Below are positions 23,801 through 35,190 of a stretch of DNA of 64,000 bases, in pieces (positions within the stretch are counted from its first letter, which is position 1; each line of letters opens with the position of its first letter). The notes under the pieces are model-generated. The model did not search any database and had not been told where the DNA came from. It saw nothing but the letters and a program-made list of their open reading frames with translations. Made by a program: the position numbers and the translations under genes. The DNA is from Antedon mediterranea (Eukaryota; Echinodermata; Crinoidea; Comatulida; Antedonidae), in assembly GCF_964355755.1 (NCBI RefSeq), contig NC_092675.1, forward strand, positions 23,290,412 to 23,354,411, read 5' to 3'.

Positions 23801-26800
23801 AAAGAATATTATTGTTTTAAATTGGTAATACTAACTTGACTGTTAAAATATAGTAATATAAGGCATATATTCTTATTTATATTTTCATTTGAATATAGAT
23901 TTCATTTGTGGTTCGGCAAGTGTAAATATCATGTCCCAGCTGTGTGTAAATTGATAAGCAACATTGTTGAGGCTGACTATCTGCAACCGATCATAAACTT
24001 TGCTATATATTCACACCTTCAAATGAATATGCTGAAATTAATAAGGTATCGTATTATTATATATTTGATATAAACCCAGTTTAAAAGCAAAGAAGAAAGT
24101 GACTGTCAATCATCAGCTGCAAATGAGCGAGTGCATCCAACTAATGACGTCATACATTTTATAGTATAAATAACTGTGTTCATTGTATAGAATTTAATAT
24201 TTATCAATCTCATTTAATTGGCTGATTCATTTTTTAATCTAAAGTTAAAGAGTTCCTTCAGTATATATTAAAATGCATACTTTCAGAGCGGTTGGTTCAT
24301 TCTTATGAATATAATTTAATGAATTTTAATAATTCAATTCAGTAGCACAAAAATAAAACAAAACACATTTTTTACATACTGAATCAATTTAGTAGGTACA
24401 TATGTATGTATATGTATTTATTTTCATTTAGTGCATTCATTTATTCTAGACAACGTTGTCTCGATTTTGACGAAAAGCTGGACAAAATGCAACAGCAAGG
24501 AAGTGATGACATAACCTATCAACTCTCATTTAAACAGCTTCAATCAATCTTCTTAAAGCAAGCAAATTGGTTAAAGAAATGCTATGGTATACTGAAGGTA
24601 ATTACAGAGTTGTTTAAATCTACATTGTATTTCTAAATGTTTTACAAGACGATACATTAGTTTTTTTAACTTCTGTTCTCCACATTTTCATACACATGTC
24701 TTTTATTATATAGACCTATTTCTTCTTTAAAGTTTTATTATTCTTTTAACAGTAATAGTATTTTTACAAATGTTTAAAAAAAATTGTATTTATAAGAGTT
24801 TCTACGATGCTCTCGTTGTTGAGAAAACGATAGAAAACGAATCATCAATTCAAGATTTAAAGGAAGCCTGTTGCAAACTAGATACACTCATTAAGAACTG
24901 CGCGGAACGAGAAACTCGTATCACTGGAGATATCCAAGAACACAGTACGTCCGTGTTGCAAAAACTACGCTTTGACTCAGTGAGTAACGAAACCATGTCA
25001 CAGGTAAATATTTGCTTCTGTTTTGACACGATATTTTGAAAACATTATAATATTACATACATTAATTCATTTTCTGTAAATTCATTTAAAATACATGAAT
25101 AATAAACAATAGAATATTTAAAAAATACGTATTTTCTAGTGTATCAAACTGTTCCACCACCAGAACTAGGAGCGAGTCTGCCTCCCTTGTTCTTTAGGTA
25201 CGGTAAACTGCGCTGCGCATTTGACTCCGCTCGGCCAATAGAATATAGATCTATAAACTCGATTTTTAATTAGGACAATGTTTATTTTTTTGGAAGAAGT
25301 CGATGGTAAGCGATGAAAGTTGGATAAAGAAGAAAGGTACTATATGTATAATAGAGGAAATAAAACATGGCAAAAGACACTCTAAAATAGAAAAGAAAGA
25401 ATGTACTATGATTGCCTTTGTGTCAACAGTACTTATTGCAGAGGTTAACGGGTGAGTTTATGTAAGATAAATGTAAATAAAACAATTCTGTAGGCCTCTG
25501 CCTGAGTTACTGAGTAAACATCGATTCCTCGACTACTCATACTTTGTTTAGCATACATTAGTCATTGTATTTGTGACAAAAAGTGAGCCTCTAAAGGATA
25601 CAAGCCTCGTACTTCCACAGTTAAAATTCAGTTTAAGCACCAAAAATACCTCGTTAAATTGTAATAACATTTACTAATAGTAGGTGTATCATCCTAATTA
25701 TAATTTGAATGTTAGACATTGAATCATCCAACAACTTTAAAGTTGATTTCGACTGCTCCCTGACAATACACCAATATCTAAAGATATGAGAGAAAGTAAA
25801 ATGTATTAAACTACTGTATAAAATATACAATATAATAGTGTACAAATTAGTAACATCATGGCATTACTTTAATGGAGTATCAAATAGTTTTAAGTTTCTG
25901 TAAAATAAACGAAACGCAAATACCATCTTTAGTAGGTGGCTGTAAAGGCTATAGGCCTAGGTACAACTACTTATGTCATCATTTAAAACGTGTTGTTACC
26001 TACGGCCTGATTACGCTTAATTTATGTTTCTATTTTTTATAAATGTACTACCACTTTCATTTTTTATTTAGTATATACTTCCTGCTTCGACGAATACCCA
26101 GATTTAAATGTAAATGTAAATAATCGATGCCACCATTAATAATAGTGGTTAATATTGAGTGTTTTATTGTTTATTTATTGTACTATACATTTCAGAGAGT
26201 ATTACAAAGTTATTGATTGTATTAGCAAGAAGGACATTACATTCCAACGTCAAGACTATTTGAATGTCGCCTACATGGGAAATGAAGTATTTTCACTTAC
26301 CAAGTTCAACCCAATTACACGAGCAGCTATCAAAGAATATGAAATTACACTACAGGACAGGTTAGAAGTCATCATGTATATTTCAATATTATAATAACAT
26401 TCTGTTTATTCACTCCAGATTTTTATCTTAACTAATATGTATATAATAATGTTGTATTTTTCATCCGAAAAAAATGGTGGGACAATAAACATTTCGATAT
26501 ATTGTATAATCTATTGTTTTAGTGGAGAATTTCAAGAATGGTCCAAAGTATTGGCGTTTTCCGAGGAAGAAAAATCTTATCAAGATACAGAATATAGTAA
26601 GTCTTTTAACAAGAATAATGGGTGTGTGCAATGACTTAACCACCCCCTTCATCTATCTTCTATGATTATCTTCTATTCAACAGAAAACCCACTGTTTATA
26701 TTAAAAGCCAACTCGTAGCAAGCAAAATTGATATTTATATGCCACAGAAGACCCTTTCTAATTAAAGTTTAGTGTTCTTGACTCTTTATCAAACCAGATA

Positions 26801-29800
26801 TTGATGACATTAATACAAATATTAATTATTGATATCACTAATGTAAAATGAATATTAGTAATAATAATCCAGAGTTGTAGATTTTCTGCTGGTTAATTTG
26901 AATTCGAAAAAAAAAAATTTAAAACAGATGTCGAATTCAAATTTGGGCTAATACAATTCAATTCAATTCAATTCAATTCAATTCAATTCTATTAGGTTAC
27001 TGTTATTATATTTGTCATTTATAGTCACTCCACTTGAAATACTGAACTCACCAGACGTTGAATCTGTGTATGAAGACTGCTACAGGCCAATCGGTAAAGT
27101 ATTGAAAATGACATAAGGAAACTTAATATAATAACTAAATGCACATTATATTTCATTAAAATGTATAGCGATGTATTGCTGGTCACTAGTACATTTTTAA
27201 AAAAGTTTCCATCTCAGCATGATATTTGTATTGGACTATTTTTATTCATAGTGGTTCATTTAAAAATTATGTTTTGCTCTTGTTTTCAAAGCACGACAGA
27301 ACAGCATATATGAAAATATTGAAGCGATACAAGTAAGTTCACTTATTTTTTCCTACTTTTTTTCTACCACCATGTTGTTAGGCTTAACGTTAATTATGAC
27401 CACCTCTACTGCTATTATTTTTGTATGCCAGAATAGTTAATTCTTACATAGGTTCTCAACAAATTCTTGCCAGAATTACATTTGAAACCTTAACTAAAGT
27501 ATGGTATAGTATATGTTTTCCAAAATTAACGAAATATGAAATTTTTATTATTTCCATAATTATCTGAGCAAAAGTTTAATTACTGTACTGACTGTGAAAC
27601 ATTTCACTCAACTGAAACCATTATTATGCTGTTGTTAGGCTTAACGTTAATAATGAGCTTACATCTTAAAAGGTGCTGTCGGGTATTATCACCCTAAATA
27701 AGAAGACAATTGAAAGTCTAAGGAAGCTTAAGGAATTGTACATTGATAATGTCGTTTTAAGTTCGATTATTGGTAAAGGAGAAAAACATCATTTATACCT
27801 AAATGTCATGGAAGTGCAAGACGCTATTGAAAGGTAAAACCAATTTTTCTAAATCTGAAATAGTAACGAATTTGTTGGCTTACAAGATAGATGCCAAATC
27901 ATATCTGGAGCAATTGTCATTTACATAGACTCCTATATATTGTGTGTGTTGATGTTTAAAATGTGATTGTCACATTGAGTAATTGAAAGTAATTTATACA
28001 TTTATTGACTAAAACTTTTTAGGAAACAAAACGATTTAGTCAAAGTGGTGATCAAAGCATTTGTCATGGAAAACAAACAGTTCGCAGTATAGTGTATTTC
28101 ATGTCGCTAGACAAAATAATGATAAAAAAAAACGGCTGATTGTTACGGGGGAACCTATGTGGTACATGTACTTATACTGTATTAATGCATCTTTTTCTCT
28201 TTTATTCCAGCTTCAACCAAAAGCTAGAAAACAGCGGGACTTATGACAGTTACCAATTATTTACTGAATTACGAAAGCATTTAGAGGAGGATAGGTTTCA
28301 TCCGATAATTGATTATGAAGCCCATATGTGTTTCCAGCGAAATATGATTAGGTTCCAAAGGTAGGCTTAACCACTTCTTATACCATCCTTATTTTGCAAT
28401 ACTATTTACTTTAGCCGGCACATTTCCTATATTCTTTTTATTCTTTGTAATACATTAGTATTATTCAGGAAGTTATTCCGTTCTATGTTCCGCAGCACTG
28501 TGTTGTCAATAGCTGTGATGAATTCCGATATTGTAACTATAGCTATTTAAAAACCCCGGTTAACTCTATTATAATAAAACAATTTTTATATAATGTTGCA
28601 GCTTAATGTAATTGTTATATACAATGTATTTTAAAAATAATACTTTTACAATTATGATGAACCCTTTTAAACTTTACTACCAAATCAATGTTTTTGACAA
28701 TCAATAAAAATAAAAGCTAGAATCGTCATTATTTATTTATCATATTTTATTATTTGTAATGTTGATGCTGTTGTTTTACATCAGAAAACACAATACAGCA
28801 TTTCACCAAGTTCTTGGAAACTTAGAGCGAGATCCTCAAACAGAAATGCGTGTATCTGAGATTGATCTACAAACACGCCTCTCAAAACCTGCTGATTGGC
28901 TGTCGAGGCTTTACCACAAATTAAAGGTATATTATAATATACTCAGAGATTAGATGATGATCAACATTTTGTAAAACATAACATGATGAAACTGTAAAAA
29001 AAAATTGGTAACTATTTGCAAGCTGTAATTCTACATGATATGTGAAATGGTCATTTTTTTCTGTCGTTACAGTCTGTCGTCATCAATTATATATATATAC
29101 GTTGCTTTAGTACAGAAGGTTACCTAATCTCAGTAATAAACGTATAGCGTCAAAATTTAAGAATTTGAATTGAAGTTATTTTTCTTTTCTCTACATTTCT
29201 GTCGTTGTAGACTTTAGAAGGTACAATTAAAATCGATCCTGATCATCAAGAATCCTTCCACCGGCTCAATGCCGAAACTTTACACATGTTACAGCAACTC
29301 ATACATCGTGAACAAGATCTCAAAACTAAAGTCGAATCAGCTTCTAAGGACCATATCACAACTGTGCTCCTCAGTTTACCAATTCCTTCAGTGCATGCGC
29401 CAGGATTAATACAAGTAAAGTAGCACTTCCAATTTGCAAAATCTAGTGCCGGTATCAGACTGTTATAGGTCATTTTGGTTTAATCTTACTTACAACTGTT
29501 ATAAGTACTTTTCTTATTTTATTTTAATTTTAACTTAGACAATTTATACCTAATGGGCTATAACAGTCACGCAGTATACCAACATTTCTATACCATCAGT
29601 AATTACGTATATGAATTTAAAATTATAATAATAGGTAAATAAATTAATAGATAAAAAAATATATGGATAAATGTTGAGCGCATAATTTGTCAAAACTCTA
29701 TTCACTTAACATTAACGTAACAAGTTTTCCATAATAAACATATACAAACATTGGATTGGATATAATATTGATGCCAATATTTAAAAATTAAAATTATAAT

Positions 29801-31734
29801 AATATAATTATAATTATAGAAGCTTTCCAACATACAAGATGACTGGATAACGAAACAGGGCATTGTAACAATGTTTTGGAGGCGTAGTAAATCGCTGGCA
29901 ACAGTAAAAAGAAGGTATCATTCAAACAAAATCAACCTCTATGTATCCAAATCAGCCGTTATTTTAACTGATTCAAAAGTTAATACCGGTCTTGGCGATA
30001 CCAAAAAGTAAGTATAATTTTGGTAATTTATAACAATCATTTTAGTTTCCACGTTGGCTCCCTTTTCTGAGTTTCGTTCTTTTTAAAATTTCTTCTCATT
30101 CAATCTAATTATTGTCCGTACCTGTATGGAACGAGCATACAGATATTGTCCCTACGACATTTTTGTTATTGTTTTGTTACTCACTTTTACCAAAAATTTG
30201 ATCGAAAAAATGATTCACATGAAAACAAATATAATTGCAACAACGTAGCAGCTATTTATAAATATACTGGATAGCAATTTGACATTTCCGTCACGATTTG
30301 ACAATAAAATATTTTACAGACCTGTACTTTGTCAGTGCTATGATCGTAACTACGTTGATGTGGAAATACTCGATACAAAATCACGAGAGATGTGGATGCC
30401 TGAAAGAGAATGTGTGTTTAAGCTCTGGATATACGAAAAACAAGACGGTGACTACACACAAATTGAGTATCTTCTTGGTCTGAATCCGGACCAACCAAAG
30501 TAAGTGTGTACTGAAACTAGAATATCTTAGTGAGATGTTGTATTTATTTGTTTGAAATCTGTTAAGTTCCTTTTAAAACATATAATTAAAATTCTTACTT
30601 AAAAAAAATTTACTTTTCGTTGTAATAGAAACTCCTAAATGTTTTTTAGGCCCAGAAAAGTCTCAATCACGAATAAAAGACACAAACCTTTATTTTTACA
30701 ATGTTTAATATCCTCCATTATTCTGTACTATGGTTTGGTCTGAAATATCTACGACAGAGCTTGTGATTTTGTGATTCTGATACATATATATCAAAAAGCT
30801 CCTCTTCTACACCTTTAAACCCCTGTCTGATTGTCATTGTTATAGTTATCATGTTGATTTGTATGACAATTTCAGAGAGGATTTAAATGAATGGAAGGCG
30901 TTGCTTGTTGTAGCAACAGGTGAATCAGGAATTTTCGACGACTATAGTGAGTCAAATTTTATCACATAATTATACATATTTCTCGATATGTATAATTATA
31001 TTTGTATTAAATTAATTTATATTTTGTTGTTTATTTTATTTACTGCTATTGCCGCTAAATGCTACCATATTGGATTCTAGTTGGATGAATCATAATACAA
31101 ACATACCGGTACCCAATTTAAAAAAAGAGAATTTGTTTCCATGAATTCGCTTAAATACCATATTTAATATTCGTCTGTGTTAACAATGTTTAATTCTATT
31201 CTTAGGGCGACCAAGCCATATTGTCTCTGAGTCTTTTGCGACAGATAGGGAAGATGAACTACATTTAGAAGTCAATGACTTTGTAGAGATTTTGCAAATG
31301 GAATATGCTATGGACAAAGGTATAACAAATAGGAAGAGGTTTAACAAAATCAGGCCTATAATTAGTATTTCATTTTTAGACGAACACATGTTATAGCATA
31401 AAGTTAGGGTGTCTAGAAAACTAAGACTTAAGATATCTTAGTTTTCTAGATCTAGAAAACTAAGATATCATCTTAGGTCTTAGTTTTCTAGATCTTAGTT
31501 TTCTAGACACCCTTAAAGTTAAACTAGATTGGTAAACTGTATCTCTGAACTACGGAGTTACCGCATTACAATTCGTTTTTTTTTTCTTCAGCTTGGGTTA
31601 AAGGAAGGCGGATAAAAGATGAGCAGATAGGATGGTTTCCACGTAAAATCCTTGGTCATGAAATTGACAGCGAGTACAGCAGAGGACAAGAAGTAAAGCT
31701 ACGGTACAAACGCGAAAGAGAAAGCAAAACTTAA
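17022..31734 (+). CDS. Protein kinase-(DH-PH)2-SH3 protein, about 1422 aa, 23 coding exons
   Basis: Coding exons: 17022-17871, 18314-19057, 19609-19651, 20099-20163, 21399-21445, 23319-23479, 23899-24045, 24450-24597, 24797-25003, 25297-25451, 26196-26360, 26523-26596, 27025-27093, 27292-27332, 27673-27833, 28211-28360, 28785-28926, 29211-29414, 29820-30007, 30320-30499, 30876-30946, 31206-31319, 31592-31734. Total 4269 bp in one open frame; every junction is GT-AG with matching phase. Order: TKL-like kinase (residues about 10-280), Ser/Glu-rich repeat tail (284-531), short Tyr-containing linker, DH1 (584-804), PH1 (805-935), linker, DH2 (973-1191), PH2 (1192-1337), SH3 (about 1352-1400). The DH-PH-SH3 order and the SH3 sequence resemble ephexin-type Rho guanine nucleotide exchange factors. 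Inferred role: cytoplasmic kinase/GEF or scaffold acting on Rho GTPases. Two adjacent genes (kinase; GEF) cannot be excluded without cDNA. Confidence 0.8.
18314..19057 (+). CDS. Exon 2: low-complexity Ser/Glu/Asn-rich tail with a duplicated segment
   Basis: Enters in phase 1 after TTTTAG and leaves in phase 1 at GTAAGT. It encodes about 248 residues with no recognised domain and predicted disorder. Two halves are related: EDLYQSTSSNLKDPVQS...KSSEIQNISNEISE is echoed by EDVYQSNTISSDVKESVQ...KSSKIQEISSELSL about 70 residues later. Each copy carries a Y-Q-S tyrosine site in an acidic setting, a plausible phosphorylation site for docking. Short linker exons 3-5 (19609-21445) follow, with further tyrosines (LYQN, YYYDD). 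Confidence 0.7.
22790..22975 (-). repeat. Dispersed repeat family member, minus strand, in kinase-GEF intron 5
   Basis: Reverse complement of the family at 4553-4790, with an extra CCCCTATTTGGGG block. Confidence 0.65.
23319..25003 (+). CDS. Exons 6-9: first RhoGEF (DH) domain, divergent
   Basis: Four exons of 161, 147, 148 and 207 bp with phases 0-2-2-0-0 encode about 221 residues. The mostly helical, Leu/Lys-rich pattern follows the DH fold: an opening ELSKLYLHIEESHKDL helix, a middle block with HVPAVCKLISN, and a late LQSIFLKQANWLKKCYGIL helix standing where DH domains have the conserved LxxxLLKPxQRLxRY motif. The usual Pro-x-Gln-Arg is replaced, so exchange activity is doubtful. A truncated SINE lies in the intron that follows. 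Confidence 0.65.
25145..25250 (-). mobile_element. Truncated tRNA-derived SINE in kinase-GEF intron 9
   Basis: The reverse complement shows GGCCGAGCGG, CCGTACCTAAAGA and GACTCGCTCCTAGTTCTGG, matching the head of the SINE at 11325. Confidence 0.75.
25297..26596 (+). CDS. Exons 10-12: first PH domain
   Basis: Exons of 155, 165 and 74 bp, phases 0-2-2-1, encode about 131 residues. The opening DESWIKKKGTICII matches the start of the second PH (DDWITKQGIVTMF). The last exon holds FQEWSKVLAF, the expected C-terminal PH helix with its invariant Trp. The acceptor at 25295-25296 was chosen over TAG at 25271-25273 because only it keeps the frame and aligns with PH2. Confidence 0.65.
26953..26992. repeat. 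ATTCA microsatellite
   Basis: About eight perfect ATTCA units in the intron before linker exon 13. Confidence 0.9.
27025..27332 (+). CDS. Exons 13-14: inter-module linker with YxN-type tyrosine motif
   Basis: Two small exons (69 and 41 bp, phases 1-1-0) join PH1 to DH2. The encoded peptide contains SVYEDCYRP and SIYENIEAI. Y-E-N is a classical Grb2-type SH2 docking pattern (established knowledge); its use here is inference. Confidence 0.6.
27673..29414 (+). CDS. Exons 15-18: second RhoGEF (DH) domain
   Basis: Exons of 161, 150, 142 and 204 bp with the same phase series 0-2-2-0-0 as DH1 (161, 147, 148, 207). About 219 residues. The segment IDLQTRLSKPADWLSRLYHKL aligns with the DH LLKPxQRLxRY helix; Lys-Pro is kept but Gln-Arg is Asp-Trp. 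A TAG acceptor at 28021 opens a short alternative reading that ends at TAG near 28091; skipping it, exon 15 joins 28211 in frame and matches DH1 (EVQDAIESFNQKL versus DVESIMSRFHLWF). Confidence 0.7.
29820..30946 (+). CDS. Exons 19-21: second PH domain
   Basis: Exons of 188, 180 and 71 bp, phases 0-2-2-1, the same series as PH1. Starts DDWITKQGIVTMFWRR, continues through a beta-rich core (YVDVEILDTKS, CVFKLWIYEK), and ends with the helix EDLNEWKALLVVA carrying the invariant PH tryptophan. PH domains next to DH domains usually assist membrane recruitment and exchange. Confidence 0.75.
31206..31734 (+). CDS. Exons 22-23: C-terminal SH3 domain and stop
   Basis: EDELHLEVNDFVEILQ, AWVKGRR and EQIGWFPRKILGHEI are the standard SH3 blocks (acidic RT-loop part, WxxG, GWFP). 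The form resembles the C-terminal SH3 of ephexin-type GEFs. A basic tail (RYKRERESKT) precedes TAA at 31732-31734. The intron between the two exons carries a MITE at 31407-31512. Confidence 0.85.
31407..31512. mobile_element. 106-bp hairpin MITE with 9-bp flanking repeat
   Basis: Termini GGGTGTCTAGAAAACTAAGA and its complement; flanks ATAAAGTTA and TTAAAGTTA (8 of 9 matching). The interior repeats CTTAGTTTTCTAGA. Termini and target length resemble the element at 3753-4185. It lies in the last intron of the kinase-GEF gene. Confidence 0.8.
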
Positions 31735-31880
31735 CCAAAGCCATGAAGCTATCATAACAACTGTAGATTAATATCTGCATTATTGTTATAACTGTTGTTC
31801 TGTCAGGATGTGTATTACTCGATTCTTCAATATCCACCAACCTCTAAATCCGTAACCTCTTCATGCATCTTCATAATAAG

Positions 31881-31886
31881 AATAAA
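31881..31886 (+). terminator. Polyadenylation signal AATAAA of the kinase-GEF gene
   Basis: First canonical AATAAA after the stop codon, about 150 bp downstream, in an AT-rich context. Cleavage site not visible. Confidence 0.5.
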
Positions 31887-31899
31887 ATAAATGATCGAA

Positions 31900-32739
31900 C
31901 TTCTTATGATTGGTATGATATCTGTATCTATATTTTTTAAACATCTCTGAGTCGTAACATGCCATCGAATAGAGGACACAATTCAGTGGTCTGATGACAT
32001 AATTCTCAAGGAACCACATGCACATAGAGCGCATGTACTAGGACTATAATTCAGGAAAATTGTAATCGGTCATTAAGTTAGTGTCCATAGATGGTTATCG
32101 AATACTGAATGACGTTCTGGCGTAAAACAACCAGACCCTTTTTCCTTCATTATGTAATTATTTATATTTTATTCATTTCTGAAATAATAATACGAAAAAT
32201 CATGAGACTACAATTGTATCTATAACTGACTAAAAGATAAAAATAGCATATACATGCAGTTTCGTGCATTTACGTTTATAAGATTAGATATTTGTAAATA
32301 AAACTATCAATGAACTACAGGTATTTATTTAATTATAGTCTTGTACTGTATTGGCGGTAGAACTAAGACTAGACTATAATGAATTATACTTTAACAGCAG
32401 TTTGAGGATCTCGACGGCCAGTCGGGTAGGTTACGCATATTATAGCTAGAACGTTAATGCTTTCTACCTGTTATCAGAGATATCACTGACAAGTACAGTA
32501 AAATTATAATCATTACTTAGACTTTGTGTCTCTCAATTAAACACAGCTTATACAATTCTATTTGGCTATCCATGAACAACACAAATTAATAGGTGGTGCT
32601 ATACACATTTCAACTTATCGAAACACTTCTGGATGAATCCTTGCTGGAATACTTCTCCATCGTCAGTACTTGAAATAATGCACCTCTTTATTTTTAAAAC
32701 TACATTTCTCCAATATTTTTTTCGAATTCCTGGGATCCG
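31900..32739. other. Intergenic downstream of the kinase-GEF gene, no gene seen
   Basis: A short block near 32090 (ATGGTTATCGAATAC) is shared with 21921, a sign of a dispersed repeat. Nothing else is supported. Confidence 0.5.
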
Positions 32740-35190
32740 ATCGCTTGATAGCTACGGCTACATAATGTAGGCATATTTGCTCATTCTCCTTAAATGTTTT
32801 AGTCGCTTCATGATACTAATTTTGATTCATCAGTCGTCATAATGAGTTGTAATCACCATACTGCTACTGGCATGTCTCTATAAAGTTAATTGCAGCCACA
32901 CAGTTTGTGAATGCTTTCTTATAAGACACAAACGATCTCTCTGTCTAACCATAACTCTACAACACTATGATACACTTATATTTAAATGAATGACTGCTTC
33001 GTGTTTTCTGAAATAACACATCAATTAGATTATTGCTATTTTTTCTCAATATATGTTCAATACTGTGTTTCTTGTGCTTGTTTTAAACTTACTCCGGTGT
33101 GGTGTAGTACCTCAGTCGATTTAACTACGCCATGATTGTAATGCAACTTTAACCGATTGTGGGGATAGAGTAGGCTATATTGCTACAGAGGAGTGTCAGT
33201 ACCTTGTGGATACAGGTTTTAACAGAGCAATTTCAGGGCCCTATCCTCTCAACTTGTATACTATAGATTGTAGATACATGTTGTTACAGAGTATGTGTCT
33301 GTACCTTTCTCCTCCCAACTTGAACATTATTGTAGAACCAGTTGTTTTAGAACAGTGTAAGTACCTCCTCTACTCCCAAACTTAAACAGATCGCGGGGAT
33401 AAGTTATTACAGAGAAGTGTCAATGCCTTCTCTCCTACCTGAACTTGAACACTTGTTATCGACTTGCTGAGATTGCTTGTTTAATACGACTAGGCCTACA
33501 TCATTCGCATATGATCATTCTTCTCCAATGTTTTGCTCGCTCCATTTTTACTCTATTTAAACCTTATTCTTCCTTTTACGGTTCATAGAGCTGGTTTTCT
33601 GTGCAACTGCTATAGTCGAGTCGAAAGGCCGCAACCCATAGCTATACAATCAGCACAAGTTCAAGTCACTCCTCGACCATCTCTGGTGGTAGAACAAGTC
33701 TCCTCGTGTTCATCTTTCGGAAGAGTAAGGGGTTACCCTGATGCACTGGTTCATATATTCGTTGTGGAAAGACGAGCATGCGCCGTCAGCACTCGACAAT
33801 ACTCTTTATTCTCTTAGAGGGGAAGAAATTAAAGTACAGTTAGGCCCGCAAGCCATCGTTAATTCCTCCCCTTGTACAGGACTTTCTATTTAAAGCGGCG
33901 TCAAAGCTTTCGTACACTTAGTCTAACTTCGTCCGACTATCAGTAGATTTTCCTTTGCTCATCTGACCATGTATCGTCATCGCTTGATAGCTACGGCTAC
34001 ATAATGTAGGCCTATTTGCTCATTCTCCTTAAATGTTTTAGTCGCTTCATGATACTAATTTTGATTCATCAGTCGTCATATCAGAGTTGTAATCACCATA
34101 CTGCTACTGGCATGTCTCTATAAAGTTAATTGCAGCCACACAGTTTGTGAATGCTTTCTTATAAGACACAAACGATCTCTCTGTCTAACCATAACTCTAC
34201 AACACTATGATACACTTATATTTAAATGAATGACTGCTTCGTGTTTTCTGAAATAACACATCAATTAAATTATTGCTATTTTTTCTCAATATTTGTTCAA
34301 TACTGTGTTTCTTTTGCTTCTTTTAAACTTACTCCGGTGTGGTGTAGTACCGCAGTCGATTTAACTACGCCATGATTGTAATGCAACTTTAACCGATGGG
34401 GATAGAGTAGGCTATATTGCTACAGAGGAGTGTCAGTACATGTGGATACAAGTTTTAATAACAGAGCAAATTCAGGGCCCTATCCTTTCAACTTGTAGGC
34501 CTATAGATTGTAGATACATGTTGTTACAGAGTATGTGTCTGTACCTTTCTCCTCCCAACTTGAACAATTATTGTGGAACCAGTTGTTTTAGAACAGTGTA
34601 AGTACCTCCTCTACTCCCAAACTTAAACAGATCGCGGGGACATTAGTTATTACAGAGAAGTGTCAATGCCTTCCCTCCTACCTGAACTTGAACACTTTGT
34701 TATCGACTTGCTAAGATTGCTTGTTTAATACGACTAGGCCTACATCATTCGCATATGATCATTCTTCTCCAATGTTTTGCTCGCTCCATTTTTACTCTAT
34801 TTAAACCTTATTCTGTGCAACTGCTATAGTCGAGTCGAAAGGCCGCAACCCATAGCTATACAATCAGCACAAGTTCAAGTCACTCCTCGACCATCTCTGG
34901 TGGTACAACAAGTCTCCTCGTGTTCATCTTTCGGAAGAGTAAGGGGTTACCCTGATGCACTGGTCCATATATTCGTTGTGGAAAGACGAGCATGTGCCGT
35001 CAGCACTCGACAAGACTCTTAGAGGGGAAGAAATTAAAGTACAGTTAGGCCCGCAAGCCATAGTTCATTCCTCCACTTGTACAGGACTTTCTATTTTAAG
35101 CGGCGTCAAAGCTTTCGTACAGTTAGTCTAACTTCGTCCGACTATCAGTAGATTTTCCTTGGCTCATCTGATCATGTATCGTCATCGTTT
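32740..35190 (+). repeat. 1.24-kb tandem duplication (two copies)
   Basis: 32740-33979 and 33980-35190 align end to end (for example TCGCTTGATAGCTACGGC at 32741 and 33980) with a few substitutions and small indels. Each copy ends with a SINE body fragment (33690-33760, 34897-34965: GGTTACCCTGATGCACTGG). Inside are three loosely related segments with TTACAGAG...GTGTC...CCTACTTGAAC. Open frames at 33533 and 34777 are the SINE fragment and its copy, not genes. The unit could be transcribed non-coding DNA; no evidence either way. Confidence 0.85.

Noticed and set aside
25271-25296. TAG acceptor at 25271-25273 for PH1 exon 10
   Set aside because: It would change the frame or add residues with no match in PH2; the acceptor at 25295-25296 keeps phase 0 and aligns with PH2.
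33533-35022. Pair of related small proteins of 94 and 81 codons
   Set aside because: Both frames run through a SINE fragment duplicated with the 1.24-kb unit; frame lengths differ by indel and no domain is seen.
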